NCBI RefSeq assembly: GCF_001028175.1 | Contig: NZ_AEJF01000246.1 | Location: 1-60,923 of the forward strand | Origin: Caballeronia mineralivorans PML1(12) | Lineage (GTDB): Bacteria; Pseudomonadota; Gammaproteobacteria; Burkholderiales; Burkholderiaceae | Direction: 5' to 3' | DNA: 60,923 nt | Part shown: positions 8,491 to 17,274 of the stretch, one piece after another | Numbering within the stretch: position 1 is the stretch's first letter | Layout of the letters: each line of letters begins with the position of its first letter | Notes under the pieces: generated by a model | Database searches by the model: none | Seen by the model: only the letters and a program-made list of their open reading frames with translations | What the model was told of the DNA's origin: nothing | Program-made: the position numbers and the translations under genes

Positions 8491-8540
8491 AACTGGTAAC
8501 TTGATACCCCTAGCGAAGAACTCCCTCCAGGAGGTGAGTA

Positions 8541-8609
8541 ATGCACGGGGATGCTGCGGTTGCGCAGGCAGCGGCAACAATGCGGGGTCGGCTTGTTTCG
8601 TCCCGGTAA
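8541..8609 (+). CDS. Possible 22-residue leader or small protein
   Basis: An open frame of 22 codons (MHGDAAVAQAAATMRGRLVS then SR) with a very strong AGGAGGTGAG ribosome site ending just before the ATG. It lies 47 bases upstream of the CZB gene and may be a leader peptide or a small protein of its own. Without conservation data it cannot be confirmed. Confidence 0.3.
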   Translation: MHGDAAVAQAAATMRGRLVSSR

Positions 8610-8656
8610 CCCATGGGACGTCAGTCGCCAGTCGCGCCATATTGAGGAGAAGTGCC

Positions 8657-9070
8657 ATGCCGTTTGACGACACGCTTGAAGAGCACCGGATCGCGGGCGT
8701 CTCGTTGCGCAATGGGATGCATACGGCGATGCACGCGGGGATGCACGCGCGCGTGAGGCTGGTCACGTCGGCATTTGCCAACGAGCGGTGTTGCGCGCTC
8801 GGACGCTGGATTCATGAAGATGGCGAACGGTGGGACGATGCTCCCGAGCTTTTGCAACTGAAACTGGCGCACGCAAGCTTCCATACCGTGGCGCTGGTGA
8901 TCGCAATCTCCATCACTCAAGGGCGTCTCGCCGAAGCGGCCATCATGCTCGAGCCGGACGCACTGTTCGAAAACGCAGTGCGTATGCTCGCTCACGCAGT
9001 GTCGCGTTTCGAAAATCGCCTGGTAACGGGGGCGCCTCCCACGACCGTCCTGCACGGGCAAATCCACTAA
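8657..9070 (+). CDS. CZB (chemoreceptor zinc-binding) domain protein
   Basis: A 137-residue protein with the CZB signature: a His-rich start (HTAMHAGMHARVRLV), then CCALGRWIHEDGERW, then LQLKLAHASFHTVA. In CZB domains the H, C and H-x-x-x-H residues bind zinc and report its level or oxidants such as hypochlorite to chemoreceptors and diguanylate cyclases. This one is free-standing, with no receptor or cyclase domain attached, so it probably signals by contact or serves as a zinc buffer. GAGGAGAAG just before the ATG at 8657 supports the start. The downstream neighbour is a polyamine-synthase-like gene on the same strand. Confidence 0.65.
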   Translation: MPFDDTLEEHRIAGVSLRNGMHTAMHAGMHARVRLVTSAFANERCCALGRWIHEDGERWDDAPELLQLKLAHASFHTVALVIAISITQGRLAEAAIMLEPDALFENAVRMLAHAVSRFENRLVTGAPPTTVLHGQIH

Positions 9071-9147
9071 GGCTGCCGCGACTTATCGGTCGCGGCACCA
9101 CTCCGGTCCAGGGCAACCGGTCTGCGTAGTTTCAGGAGAACATTGGA

Positions 9148-9975
9148 TTGTCAGCCGATCACAATCAACTCAGGCATGCCCTGGCCGAGCAGTGGGGAGA
9201 GACGTTTGGAAAACCCGTGGTACACGATGAACTGTGCACGCGGTCGCTGTGTTTCGACGCTTTCAGCATACAAAGCTCAATGCGCAGAGGTGATCCGCTA
9301 GAACTCGATCTCGCCTATACGCGGGCCATGATGTCATTCCAGCTCTTTCAGCACGATCCCAAGGACATCCTGATCGTGGGTCTGGGCGGGGGATCACTGT
9401 CCAAATACTGCTTCCATAAGTTTCCGTCGGCACGGGTGACTACCGTCGAAATCGACGAGAGAGTGATTGCGTTACGCGAACGCTTTTTCATTCCACCTGA
9501 TTCAGAAAGATTCCAGATCGTGCACGCCGACGCGGTCGAGTATCTCTCGGACAAAGTTGGCGTCGCGGATGTGATCCTCCTTGACGGCTTCGACGCGTTT
9601 GGCTTACCCGCCAGCCTGTCGAGCCAGTACTTTTACGATTCCTGCTATGTCGCGCTGCGTAACGAAGGAGTCCTCGTGGCCAACCTGCTGAACAACGACC
9701 CGCGGCTCACCACCTACCTCGGTCGGATACGCGGTGCGTGCAACGGAAAGCTGTTTCGCACCATGGCGCGACGCGAAGGCAACACCATCGCCATAGGCGT
9801 CAAGCAGGAAAAGGTGCCGGGATGGCTCGACCTTTATGCCCGTGCGGAAGCCATCACGACATCGATGGGGCTTGACCTGTACCGGTATGTCAAAAAAATG
9901 GAACGCCACCACCGGGGTGAACCGGCTTCGAGATACCCTTCATCCGACAAGCTAGCTGTTGAACAAGACATTTGA
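9148..9975 (+). CDS. Spermidine-synthase-like protein, second copy
   Basis: A 275-residue protein with the same fold and motifs as the 5235-6029 protein: LIVGLGGGSLSKYCFHKFP, TVEIDERVIALRE and DVILLDGFDAFGLP. Shared features also include the family-specific stretch AYTRAMMSFQLF (AYTRTMMGFLLF-like in the other copy), so the two are paralogues. The start appears to be TTG at 9148, with AGGAGA about eight bases upstream. The stop at 9975 lies only 20 bases before the first hydrogenase-4-like gene, so it is likely to be the first gene of that operon. The reaction is inferred: aminopropyl or methyl transfer using SAM derivatives. Confidence 0.75.
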   Translation: MSADHNQLRHALAEQWGETFGKPVVHDELCTRSLCFDAFSIQSSMRRGDPLELDLAYTRAMMSFQLFQHDPKDILIVGLGGGSLSKYCFHKFPSARVTTVEIDERVIALRERFFIPPDSERFQIVHADAVEYLSDKVGVADVILLDGFDAFGLPASLSSQYFYDSCYVALRNEGVLVANLLNNDPRLTTYLGRIRGACNGKLFRTMARREGNTIAIGVKQEKVPGWLDLYARAEAITTSMGLDLYRYVKKMERHHRGEPASRYPSSDKLAVEQDI

Positions 9976-9995
9976 CGGCACCGGAGACAACACTG

Positions 9996-12005
9996 ATGGA
10001 ACACTTCCTGGTCATCCATTACGTGCTGCTGGTGGTCGCGGGCTGGCTGGTCGTTGGGGTGCTAGGGCTGGCCAATCTGCGCCGCACACGTGTGGTGGCG
10101 CATGGCCTGTTTCCTGTCGGTGCGGTATTCGGCCTGCTTCTGTGCATACTGGGCGTGACTGGCGTTTTTGCCGGTCCCCAGGAGGCCATCCTGCCGCTCG
10201 GGTTGCCGAACCTGCCGTTTCATCTGAGGCTTGACGGCCTGTCGGCGTATTTCGTGGCGGTACTAGGCGTGGTGAGCACAGGCGTGAGCGCGTTCTCCGC
10301 CGGCTATTTCCGTAAGGGCGAGGGCACTCCGCCCGGCTTGCTGTGTTTCGAGTATCACGTGTGCCTCGCGAGTTTGGCGGTCGTGCTACTGGCAGACGAT
10401 GCGTATTGCTTCATGGTTGCGTGGGAGACGATGACGCTGTCGGCCACCTTCCTGGTGATGACCAATCACCGCATCGCCGAGATTCGCCGGGCAGCTTATC
10501 TCTATTTCCTGATTTCCCACGTTGGCGCGCTGGCGCTCCTGCTGTGTTTCGGCCTGCTGCAGGCCAATACGGGCGACTACACGTTCGCCAACATGCGGCT
10601 CCAGCATCTGGACGTGTTCTGGGCTTCCGTCGCATTCCTGCTGGCACTGTTCGGCTTCGGCGCGAAGGCGGGGATTTTCCCGCTACATGTCTGGTTGCCC
10701 GAGGCGCATCCCGCTGCGCCATCGCCGGTATCGGCCCTTATGAGCGGCTTCGTTCTGAAGGCCGGTCTCTACGGCCTGCTTCGCACGGTGTTTGATTTGC
10801 TGCACGTCCAACTATGGTGGTGGGGCGCGTTGATGCTGGCGCTCGGCCTCTTCACCGCCCTGTTCGGGGTCGTGTTCAGCACCGTCCAGACGGACATGAA
10901 GCGGCTGCTCGCCTACTCGTCCATCGACAACATCGGTCTGATGTTCGTCAGCATGGGACTCGCGATCCTGTTTCGCGCGTATGGCATGAACGCGCTAGCA
11001 GCCCTGTCGTTGACGGCGCTGCTGTATCAGATCGCCAGCCACGCGACGTTCAAGAGCCTGCTGTTCCTCGGGACCGGTTCAGTGCTCCACGCAACAGGCG
11101 AGCGCAATCTCGGGCGCCTGGGCGGCCTGATTCGCTTCATGCCGTGGACCGCGTGGGCGGCCCTCGTGGGTGTGTTTGCCAGTGCGGGCCTGCCGCCATT
11201 GAGCGGTTTCGTGTCCGAATGGCTATTGCTGCAAAGCTTTCTGTTCACGCCGGGGTTACCGAACTCGTTCCTGAACATGGTAGTTCCGCTCGTTGCCGCG
11301 CTGATCGCGCTGGTGGCTGCGCTCGCGGGTTACACGATGGTCAAGTTCTTCGGCATCATCTTTCTCGGCCAGCCCCGCGAGGCGAAGCTCAGTGACGCAC
11401 GGGATGCGAGCCCGTGGGAGCGGGTGGGCTTCGTGTGGCTCGCGGCAGTATGCGTGCTGCTCGGCCTATTGCCGGTGCAGTTCGTGATCGTTCTGGATCG
11501 AGTCACTCAGATGTTGGTCGGTGCTGGCATCGGACAAGCTGTCGCGAGAAATGGCTGGCTGCTGCTGGCACCCACTAGCGTAGACCGGGCCAGTTACATG
11601 CCGGCGGTGTTCCTGCTGTTCTTCTTCGCCTGTTGTGGGCTCGCGTGGCTGCTGGTCCGCCGTCTCTACCATGGGCGCCTGCGGCGTGCCATACCCTGGG
11701 CGTGTGGCTACCCATTCGTGAACGCGCGCATGCAGGATACGGCCGAAGGATTCGGCCAGCCGATCCGCGAGATCTTCACGCCTTTGTTCAAGATCGATCG
11801 GCAACTTCCCTCTCCATTCGACAAACACCCGGTCTATAGCGTCACCGTGACAGATCGTGCGTGGACCCTGATCTATGCACCGCTGGAGCGGCTGGTCAAG
11901 CGCGTCGCGGCACTCGCCGGGTTGCTCCAGGCGGGCCGCATCGCGGTCTATCTGATGCATAGCTTCCTCGTGCTGATTGTCCTGTTGATGCTGGTGAGAC
12001 GATGA
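9996..12005 (+). CDS. hyfB: Hydrogenase-4 subunit B-like antiporter-type membrane protein
   Basis: A 669-residue protein with about 14-16 transmembrane segments, matching the size of HyfB/HycC (about 610-670). The proton-channel core shows GFGAKAGIFPLHVWLPEAHP followed by APSPVSALMSG, with a Lys and a conserved acidic/His pair. SYLVY-type helices and DMKRLLAYSSIDNIG complete the NuoL/M/MrpA-type fold. It would form part of a proton-pumping arm in the cytoplasmic membrane. The ATG at 9996 is chosen over a TTG 24 bases upstream because GGAG lies 10 bases before it. Its last four bases (ATGA) overlap the start of the next gene, so translation is coupled. Confidence 0.9.
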   Translation: MEHFLVIHYVLLVVAGWLVVGVLGLANLRRTRVVAHGLFPVGAVFGLLLCILGVTGVFAGPQEAILPLGLPNLPFHLRLDGLSAYFVAVLGVVSTGVSAFSAGYFRKGEGTPPGLLCFEYHVCLASLAVVLLADDAYCFMVAWETMTLSATFLVMTNHRIAEIRRAAYLYFLISHVGALALLLCFGLLQANTGDYTFANMRLQHLDVFWASVAFLLALFGFGAKAGIFPLHVWLPEAHPAAPSPVSALMSGFVLKAGLYGLLRTVFDLLHVQLWWWGALMLALGLFTALFGVVFSTVQTDMKRLLAYSSIDNIGLMFVSMGLAILFRAYGMNALAALSLTALLYQIASHATFKSLLFLGTGSVLHATGERNLGRLGGLIRFMPWTAWAALVGVFASAGLPPLSGFVSEWLLLQSFLFTPGLPNSFLNMVVPLVAALIALVAALAGYTMVKFFGIIFLGQPREAKLSDARDASPWERVGFVWLAAVCVLLGLLPVQFVIVLDRVTQMLVGAGIGQAVARNGWLLLAPTSVDRASYMPAVFLLFFFACCGLAWLLVRRLYHGRLRRAIPWACGYPFVNARMQDTAEGFGQPIREIFTPLFKIDRQLPSPFDKHPVYSVTVTDRAWTLIYAPLERLVKRVAALAGLLQAGRIAVYLMHSFLVLIVLLMLVRR

Positions 12006-12952
12006 TCACTCTCTCCGGATTACTCTCCCAGGGACTGGAGATCCTGCTTGCACTCGCGGCCGCGCCCTTGCTGACGGGTTGGGTCAACATGTGTCGCGCC
12101 CGGTTGCAAAACCGACGGGCGCCGAGCATCTGGCAGCCTTACCGGATGCTCCATAAGCTATTCAACAAGGAGTCGGTCGTCGCCGACCATGCCAGTCCCG
12201 TGTTCCGCGGGGCGCCCTACGTCGTCTGGGCGTGCATGACGCTCGCGTGCGCGATCGTACCGACGCTTTCAACCGACCTGCCCCTGTCGCCTGCCGCCGA
12301 CGCGATCGCCCTGGTGGGTCTCTTCGCACTCGCCCGCGTGACAATCTCGCTGGCTGCGATGGACATCGGCACTGCGTTCGGCACGCTCGGCGCGCGCCGC
12401 GAGATGCTGCTCGGTTTCCTGGCGGAACCTGCGTTGCTGATGGTGCTGTTCTCGGCATCCTTGATCACGCAGTCCACCTTGCTGACCAGTATCGTGGCCA
12501 CGCTCAGTCATCGCGAACTGGCGATCTATCCGAGCCTCGCGTTCGCGGGGATCGCCTTCACGATGGTGTCCCTTGCCGAGAACGCGCGCCTGCCCGTCGA
12601 CAACCCGGCCACGCATCTCGAACTGACGATGATCCACGAAGCGCTGATTCTTGAGTACTCGGGCAGGCACCTCGCGCTGCTGGAGTGGGCCGCGAGCCTC
12701 AAATTGTTCGCCTACTCCTGTATCGGCCTTGCGTTGTTCATCCCATGGGGAATTGCTGAAGCCGGCAACCCGATGGCGCTGCTGTTCGCCATACCGGCGT
12801 TGTTCGTCAAGTTGCTGGTGGGTGGCGCCGCGCTCGCGGTAGTTGAGACGACCAATGCGAAGATGCGTATTTTCCGCGTGCCGGAGTTTCTTGCGATGGC
12901 CTTCCTGCTCGCCGTCATCGGAATGCTCGTTCACTTTCTGCTGGGGGCGTGA
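12002..12952 (+). CDS. hyfC: Hydrogenase-4 subunit C-like (NuoH-type) membrane protein
   Basis: A 316-residue protein of the NuoH/HyfC/EchB type that links the membrane arm to the peripheral arm. The features are a short loop RLQNRRAPSIWQPYRMLHKL after the first helix, a central ENARLPVDNPATHLELTMIH segment (a typical E-x-x-R-x-P-x-D-x-P-x-T-H-L-E-L signature with conserved acidic residues), and about eight hydrophobic segments. It follows hyfB with a 4-base overlap, and the next gene begins immediately after its stop. Confidence 0.9.
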   Translation: MITLSGLLSQGLEILLALAAAPLLTGWVNMCRARLQNRRAPSIWQPYRMLHKLFNKESVVADHASPVFRGAPYVVWACMTLACAIVPTLSTDLPLSPAADAIALVGLFALARVTISLAAMDIGTAFGTLGARREMLLGFLAEPALLMVLFSASLITQSTLLTSIVATLSHRELAIYPSLAFAGIAFTMVSLAENARLPVDNPATHLELTMIHEALILEYSGRHLALLEWAASLKLFAYSCIGLALFIPWGIAEAGNPMALLFAIPALFVKLLVGGAALAVVETTNAKMRIFRVPEFLAMAFLLAVIGMLVHFLLGA

Positions 12953-13612
12953 ATGCACGGGTTCGCCACGCAGATCATTAACTTCCTGGCCGCCATCCTG
13001 CTGCTGCTGTCGTTTGCGATGCTCAGCCAGCGCCGGATCCTATCGTTGATTCACCTCTATACGCTGCAGGGCCTGACGCTTGTGTCAGCCAATCTGGTAT
13101 TGGGATTTGTTACGGCCGATACGCACCTCTATATCTCCGCTGTGCTGACCCTGCTCCTCAAGGTCGGCCTGATTCCCTGGATTCTTTACCGGCTGGTGCA
13201 TCGGCTCAACGTGAAAACGGACGTCGAACCGCTCCTCAATATTCCCGCCACCCTGCTGATAGGCATCGTGCTCGTCATCATTGCGTTCAACGTGGCGTCG
13301 CCCATCAGCCAGCTCGCCTCGTCGGTCGCGCGCGGCACACTCGGCATTGCACTCGCCTGCGTGTTGTTGTCGTTCATGATGATGATTACACGCGCCAAGG
13401 CGATCCCCCAGGTGATCGGTTTCCTGTCGATGGAAAACGGCCTGTTTTTTGCCGCTGCTGCGGCGACGAACGGCATGCCGATGATCGTCGAACTCGGCAT
13501 CGGGCTCGATGTGTTGGTCGGCATCCTGATCCTGGGCGTCTTCATGTTCCAGATTCGCGAGCAGTTCGACAGCCTGGACATTCATCACCTTGAAAAACTC
13601 AAAGATGACTGA
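12953..13612 (+). CDS. hyfE: Hydrogenase-4 subunit E-like membrane protein
   Basis: A 219-residue hydrophobic protein with about six membrane segments, the size of HyfE (about 216 residues). It combines NuoK-like and NuoJ-like character: a conserved Glu in FLSMENGLFFAAAAATNGMP and another in MPMIVELGIGLDVLVGILIL match NuoK-type half-channels. It would be part of the membrane arm. It starts directly after the hyfC stop and overlaps the start of the next gene by eight bases. Confidence 0.85.
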   Translation: MHGFATQIINFLAAILLLLSFAMLSQRRILSLIHLYTLQGLTLVSANLVLGFVTADTHLYISAVLTLLLKVGLIPWILYRLVHRLNVKTDVEPLLNIPATLLIGIVLVIIAFNVASPISQLASSVARGTLGIALACVLLSFMMMITRAKAIPQVIGFLSMENGLFFAAAAATNGMPMIVELGIGLDVLVGILILGVFMFQIREQFDSLDIHHLEKLKDD

Positions 13613-15065
13613 TGCCTATGTCCTGCTGCTGGTTCTCGGCATCCCGCTGCTTGCAGGCGGATGTCTCGCGCTCGCGGGACAGCACCATTTCGCGCCGAAC
13701 CTCAACGTCGGGTTCAGTCTCCTGACATTTGCCGCCGCCATGCTGCTCGCCGCGCAAACCGTGGCGCACGGGCCGGCCTTCGCGCTGGGCAAGCTCTTCT
13801 TCGTCGATCCGCTCAATGTGTTCCTGGTCGCGCTGACCGCCTTCGTCGGTTGGACCACCTCGATTTTTTCAAGGCCGTACATGCGCACCGAGCGTGACCG
13901 CGGCAAGATGACCGGCCCTCGCATGCGCCTTTACCACAGCATGTACCAGTTGTTCATCTTTGCGATGCTGCTCGCGCTGCTCACCAACAACATGGGGATC
14001 CTCTGGGTTGCCATGGAAGCAGCAACGCTCGCAACCGTGCTGCTGGTCAGCGTGTACCGAACCGCAGCAAGCCTCGAAGCCGCGTGGAAATACTTCATCC
14101 TGTGCGGCGTCGGTATCGCGCAGGCGCTGTTCGGCACGATTCTTCTCTACCTCGCCGCGAGCCGGCAACTCGGCGGCGGCGATGCGCTGCTCTGGACCAG
14201 TCTGAACGCGGTCAAGGGGAGTCTCGACCCGACCATCATGTCACTCGCATTCGTGTTCCTGCTGATCGGCTATGGCACCAAGGTCGGTCTGGTGCCGATG
14301 CACAACTGGCTGCCCGATGCACATGCCGAAGGTCCCACGCCCATCTCGGCCGTGCTGTCGGGTTTGCTGCTCAACGTTGCGCTCTATGCGGTGTTGCGCT
14401 GCAAGGTGCTGGCGGATGGCGCACTTCAGAACGGTTTGCCGGGACACCTGCTGATCGGCTTCGGGCTGGTTTCGGTGCTGGTCGCGACCTTTTCGATGTT
14501 CCGGCAGAAAGACGTCAAGCGGCTCTTTTCGTATTCGTCGATCGAACACATGGGCCTGATGACGTTCGCCTTTGGGCTGGGCGGGCCCACCGCGACCTTC
14601 GCGGGTCTGCTGCACATGACGGTTCATTCGCTCGTCAAGTCGGCCATCTTCTTCACCGTCGGACACGCGGTCCAAAAGGCCGGTACCCAGACAATCGACG
14701 ACATCCGCGGTTTGTTGCGCGTGAGCCCAACCGTTGGGTGGGGCATGATGCTGGGTGCGCTCGCCATTTTGGGCATGCCGCCATTCGGCGTGTTCGCGAG
14801 TGAGTTCCTCATCCTGACCACCGCGATGAGCACACTCCCGTGGGCCACGCCCTTCTTGCTGCTCGCGCTTGCCGTGGCGTTCGCGGCCATCTTCGTGCGC
14901 GTGCAGGGTATGGTGTTTGGGGACACGACGGCCAAGGCTCTTGAACATCCGCCGGCATTGCTGCCGGTGTTCGTCCATCTCGGCATCGGGCTGATACTGG
15001 GACTCTACATTCCGCCGTATCTTGCGACGTGGTATCGGCAAGCGGCGGCTATGATCGCGGGGTAA
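13605..15065 (+). CDS. hyfF: Hydrogenase-4 subunit F-like antiporter-type membrane protein
   Basis: A 486-residue NuoN/NuoM-like subunit, a little shorter than E. coli HyfF (about 526). The channel core is GYGTKVGLVPMHNWLPDAHA followed by EGPTPISAVLSG, and LFSYSSIEHMGLMTFAFGLG corresponds to the second conserved half. It contains about 12-14 membrane segments. With hyfB it gives two antiporter-like modules, so the complex could pump ions at two sites. The ATG at 13605 overlaps the hyfE stop by eight bases. The large subunit starts four bases after its stop. Confidence 0.9.
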   Translation: MTDAYVLLLVLGIPLLAGGCLALAGQHHFAPNLNVGFSLLTFAAAMLLAAQTVAHGPAFALGKLFFVDPLNVFLVALTAFVGWTTSIFSRPYMRTERDRGKMTGPRMRLYHSMYQLFIFAMLLALLTNNMGILWVAMEAATLATVLLVSVYRTAASLEAAWKYFILCGVGIAQALFGTILLYLAASRQLGGGDALLWTSLNAVKGSLDPTIMSLAFVFLLIGYGTKVGLVPMHNWLPDAHAEGPTPISAVLSGLLLNVALYAVLRCKVLADGALQNGLPGHLLIGFGLVSVLVATFSMFRQKDVKRLFSYSSIEHMGLMTFAFGLGGPTATFAGLLHMTVHSLVKSAIFFTVGHAVQKAGTQTIDDIRGLLRVSPTVGWGMMLGALAILGMPPFGVFASEFLILTTAMSTLPWATPFLLLALAVAFAAIFVRVQGMVFGDTTAKALEHPPALLPVFVHLGIGLILGLYIPPYLATWYRQAAAMIAG

Positions 15066-15068
15066 CAC

Positions 15069-16637
15069 ATGCGCATCGAGGCATTCGGGTTTCCCAATCA
15101 AGTCCGCCTGTCTGCGTTTGCGGACAAGTCTTCGGCTTTTCTGGCGCGAATCGATTCCGACACGTGGACTCGCACCGCCGAGACCGTGCGCGAGGCAGGC
15201 GGACGACTGATCTCCCTGTGGGGTGCCGAACAGGCCGCAGGCACATTCATGATCTCTGCCGCTTACGCGCTGGAAGACGGCATCCTGTGGCTTCAACTGC
15301 CAGTGGGCGACGGGGATGGAAACGCGCACGAAGCCGGATACCCGGATCTGTCGACAGTCTTTTCGTGCGCGACGCGCATGCAACGGGCCATCTACGATCT
15401 GCTAGGGCTGCGGGCGATCGGCGCCGAGGATACCCGGCCGTGGCTGAACCATGGCAACTGGCCGGCCGACTACTATCCGCTGCAAAAATTGTCCTCCGGT
15501 ACCGAACGGTTTGAGTCGCAGGAAGCGGACTACCCGTTCGTGCCGGTCGCCGGAGACGGTGTCCACGAGATTGCAGTGGGGCCGATCCACGCAGGCGTGA
15601 TCGAACCGGGACACTTCCGCTTCTCGGTCGTCGGCGAGAAAGTGCTGCGACTTGAGGAGCGGTTGGGCTATGCGCACCGGGGCATCGAACGACTGTTCGA
15701 GCGCACACCCCTGCTGCTCGGGCATCGTCTGGCGGGACGGGTCGCCGGAGACACCGCGGTCGCCTTCTCATGGGCGTACTGCATGGCGGTGGAGCAAGCG
15801 TTGGACGTACGCATTGCTCCGCGCGCGCAGTGGCTGCGTGCGCTGTTGCTCGAGCGCGAACGCGTCGCCAATCATCTGGGCGATCTCGGGGCGCTTGGCA
15901 ACGACGCCGGGTTTGCGTACGGCCTGGCACAGTTTTCCCGCCTGAAGGAAGACTGGCTGCGCCTGAACGACCGGGCTTTTGGACACCGCTATCTGATGGA
16001 TCGAATCGTTCCCGGGGGTGTCGCAACGGACATCGATCCGCGCTTCATCACCGCGATGTCGACGCAGTGTGACCAGATTGACGCGCAGGTTCGTGTGATG
16101 CAAAACATTTACGACGATCAGTCTGGCCTGCAGGATCGCTTCGCAGGCACCGGTCTTCTCTGCGCGAAGGTGGTGGAGCACTTCGGTGTGTGCGGGCTGG
16201 TCGGGCGGGCAAGCGGCCGGAAAATCGATGTACGCGTCGATCACCCGTACGCGCCATACCACGAGGTTCAGGTGCAGATGGTCAGCGATGATCGGGGTGA
16301 TGTGGCAGCCCGGGTCGCTGTGCGCTTCAACGAGATCTACGAGTCCATCCGGTTGATCCGGATCCTCCTGAGCGATCTACCAGGCGGCGACATCATGAAG
16401 CAGATCGAACACGGCCGGCCGCCATCCTACGGAGTGGGCTGGATCGAAGGCTGGCGCGGCGATGTGTTCGTCGGACTCGAAACCGGGGTCGATGGGACCA
16501 TTTCGCGCTGCCATTGCCATGACCCGTCGTGGCAGAACTGGCCAGCCCTGGAGCACGCGGTCATCGGAAATATCGTTCCCGATTTTCCGCTGATCAACAA
16601 GTCGTTCAATCTGAACTACGCCGGACACGACCTGTAA
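15069..16637 (+). CDS. hyfG: Hydrogenase-4 large-subunit-like (NuoCD fusion), no Ni-Fe ligands
   Basis: A 522-residue protein fusing a NuoC-like N-terminal domain (about residues 1-180) to a NuoD/HyfG-like large subunit (EKVLRLEERLGYAHRGIERL onward). In [NiFe] hydrogenases the large subunit has a Cys-x-x-Cys near each end. Here the N-terminal site reads RVAGDTAVAF instead of a C-x-x-C motif, and the C-terminal end reads NYAGHDL where C-x-x-C would fall. All four Ni-Fe cysteines are absent, so this is probably not a hydrogenase. It may be of the Ehr type, linking a soluble redox partner to ion pumping. It follows hyfF by three bases and overlaps the next gene by one base. Confidence 0.85.
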   Translation: MRIEAFGFPNQVRLSAFADKSSAFLARIDSDTWTRTAETVREAGGRLISLWGAEQAAGTFMISAAYALEDGILWLQLPVGDGDGNAHEAGYPDLSTVFSCATRMQRAIYDLLGLRAIGAEDTRPWLNHGNWPADYYPLQKLSSGTERFESQEADYPFVPVAGDGVHEIAVGPIHAGVIEPGHFRFSVVGEKVLRLEERLGYAHRGIERLFERTPLLLGHRLAGRVAGDTAVAFSWAYCMAVEQALDVRIAPRAQWLRALLLERERVANHLGDLGALGNDAGFAYGLAQFSRLKEDWLRLNDRAFGHRYLMDRIVPGGVATDIDPRFITAMSTQCDQIDAQVRVMQNIYDDQSGLQDRFAGTGLLCAKVVEHFGVCGLVGRASGRKIDVRVDHPYAPYHEVQVQMVSDDRGDVAARVAVRFNEIYESIRLIRILLSDLPGGDIMKQIEHGRPPSYGVGWIEGWRGDVFVGLETGVDGTISRCHCHDPSWQNWPALEHAVIGNIVPDFPLINKSFNLNYAGHDL

Positions 16638-17164
16638 TGTGGCAACTTCTCAAACAGATCGCCAAGACCGGCACGCCAACTCAGCGCCTGCCCGAGGGCG
16701 ATGACGCATGGCGTACCGAAGGCCAGCGGATCCAGCAGGAAGTACTCGACGTGCTCGGCCGAGCGCTGTGCATTCGCGCGATCGATGGAGGCTCTTGCAA
16801 CGGCTGCGAATTAGAGATCCACGCGCTCAACAATCCGTACTACAACATCGAAGGTCTGGGTATCAAGTTCGTCGCGAGTCCCCGCCATGCCGACATGCTG
16901 CTGGTCACTGGCCCGCTTACACTGAACATGAAGGAAGCGGTATGGCGAGCGTACGAGGCGACGCCACATCCGAAGCTGGTCGTCGCGCTCGGCGAGTGCG
17001 CGTGTACAGGCGGCATCTTCAGGGAAAGCTACGCCGTGAGCGGGCCGCTCTCGAATCTGCTTCCCGTCGACGTCACCATACCGGGCTGCCCACCGCCCCC
17101 CATCGATATCCTGAGGGGCATTCTCACCGCGCTTCGTGTGAAACACGCAATCCCTCCGCCATGA
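16637..17164 (+). CDS. hyfI: Hydrogenase-4 small-subunit-like (NuoB-type) iron-sulphur protein
   Basis: A 175-residue protein of the NuoB/HyfI family. The four-cysteine site of the proximal [4Fe-4S] cluster is intact: GGSCNGCELEIHAL, then GECACTGGIF, then PGCPPPPIDILRGI. E. coli HyfI is longer (about 250); here the C-terminal extension is missing. The protein would dock with the HyfG-like subunit and pass electrons. It is the last gene of the cluster. No HyfA/HyfH ferredoxin, HyfD or HyfJ homologue is seen in the window, so the set is reduced to six genes. The start overlaps the preceding stop by one base. Confidence 0.9.
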   Translation: MWQLLKQIAKTGTPTQRLPEGDDAWRTEGQRIQQEVLDVLGRALCIRAIDGGSCNGCELEIHALNNPYYNIEGLGIKFVASPRHADMLLVTGPLTLNMKEAVWRAYEATPHPKLVVALGECACTGGIFRESYAVSGPLSNLLPVDVTIPGCPPPPIDILRGILTALRVKHAIPPP

Positions 17165-17274
17165 TCTGCGCCAGCGATATGCGCTGACGGCGGGCATGGG
17201 CATGAGCTTCGCGCCGGATCGATGCATGATGACCATCCCATGTGCCATGGTGATGCTTTTGAGGATAACGAACG

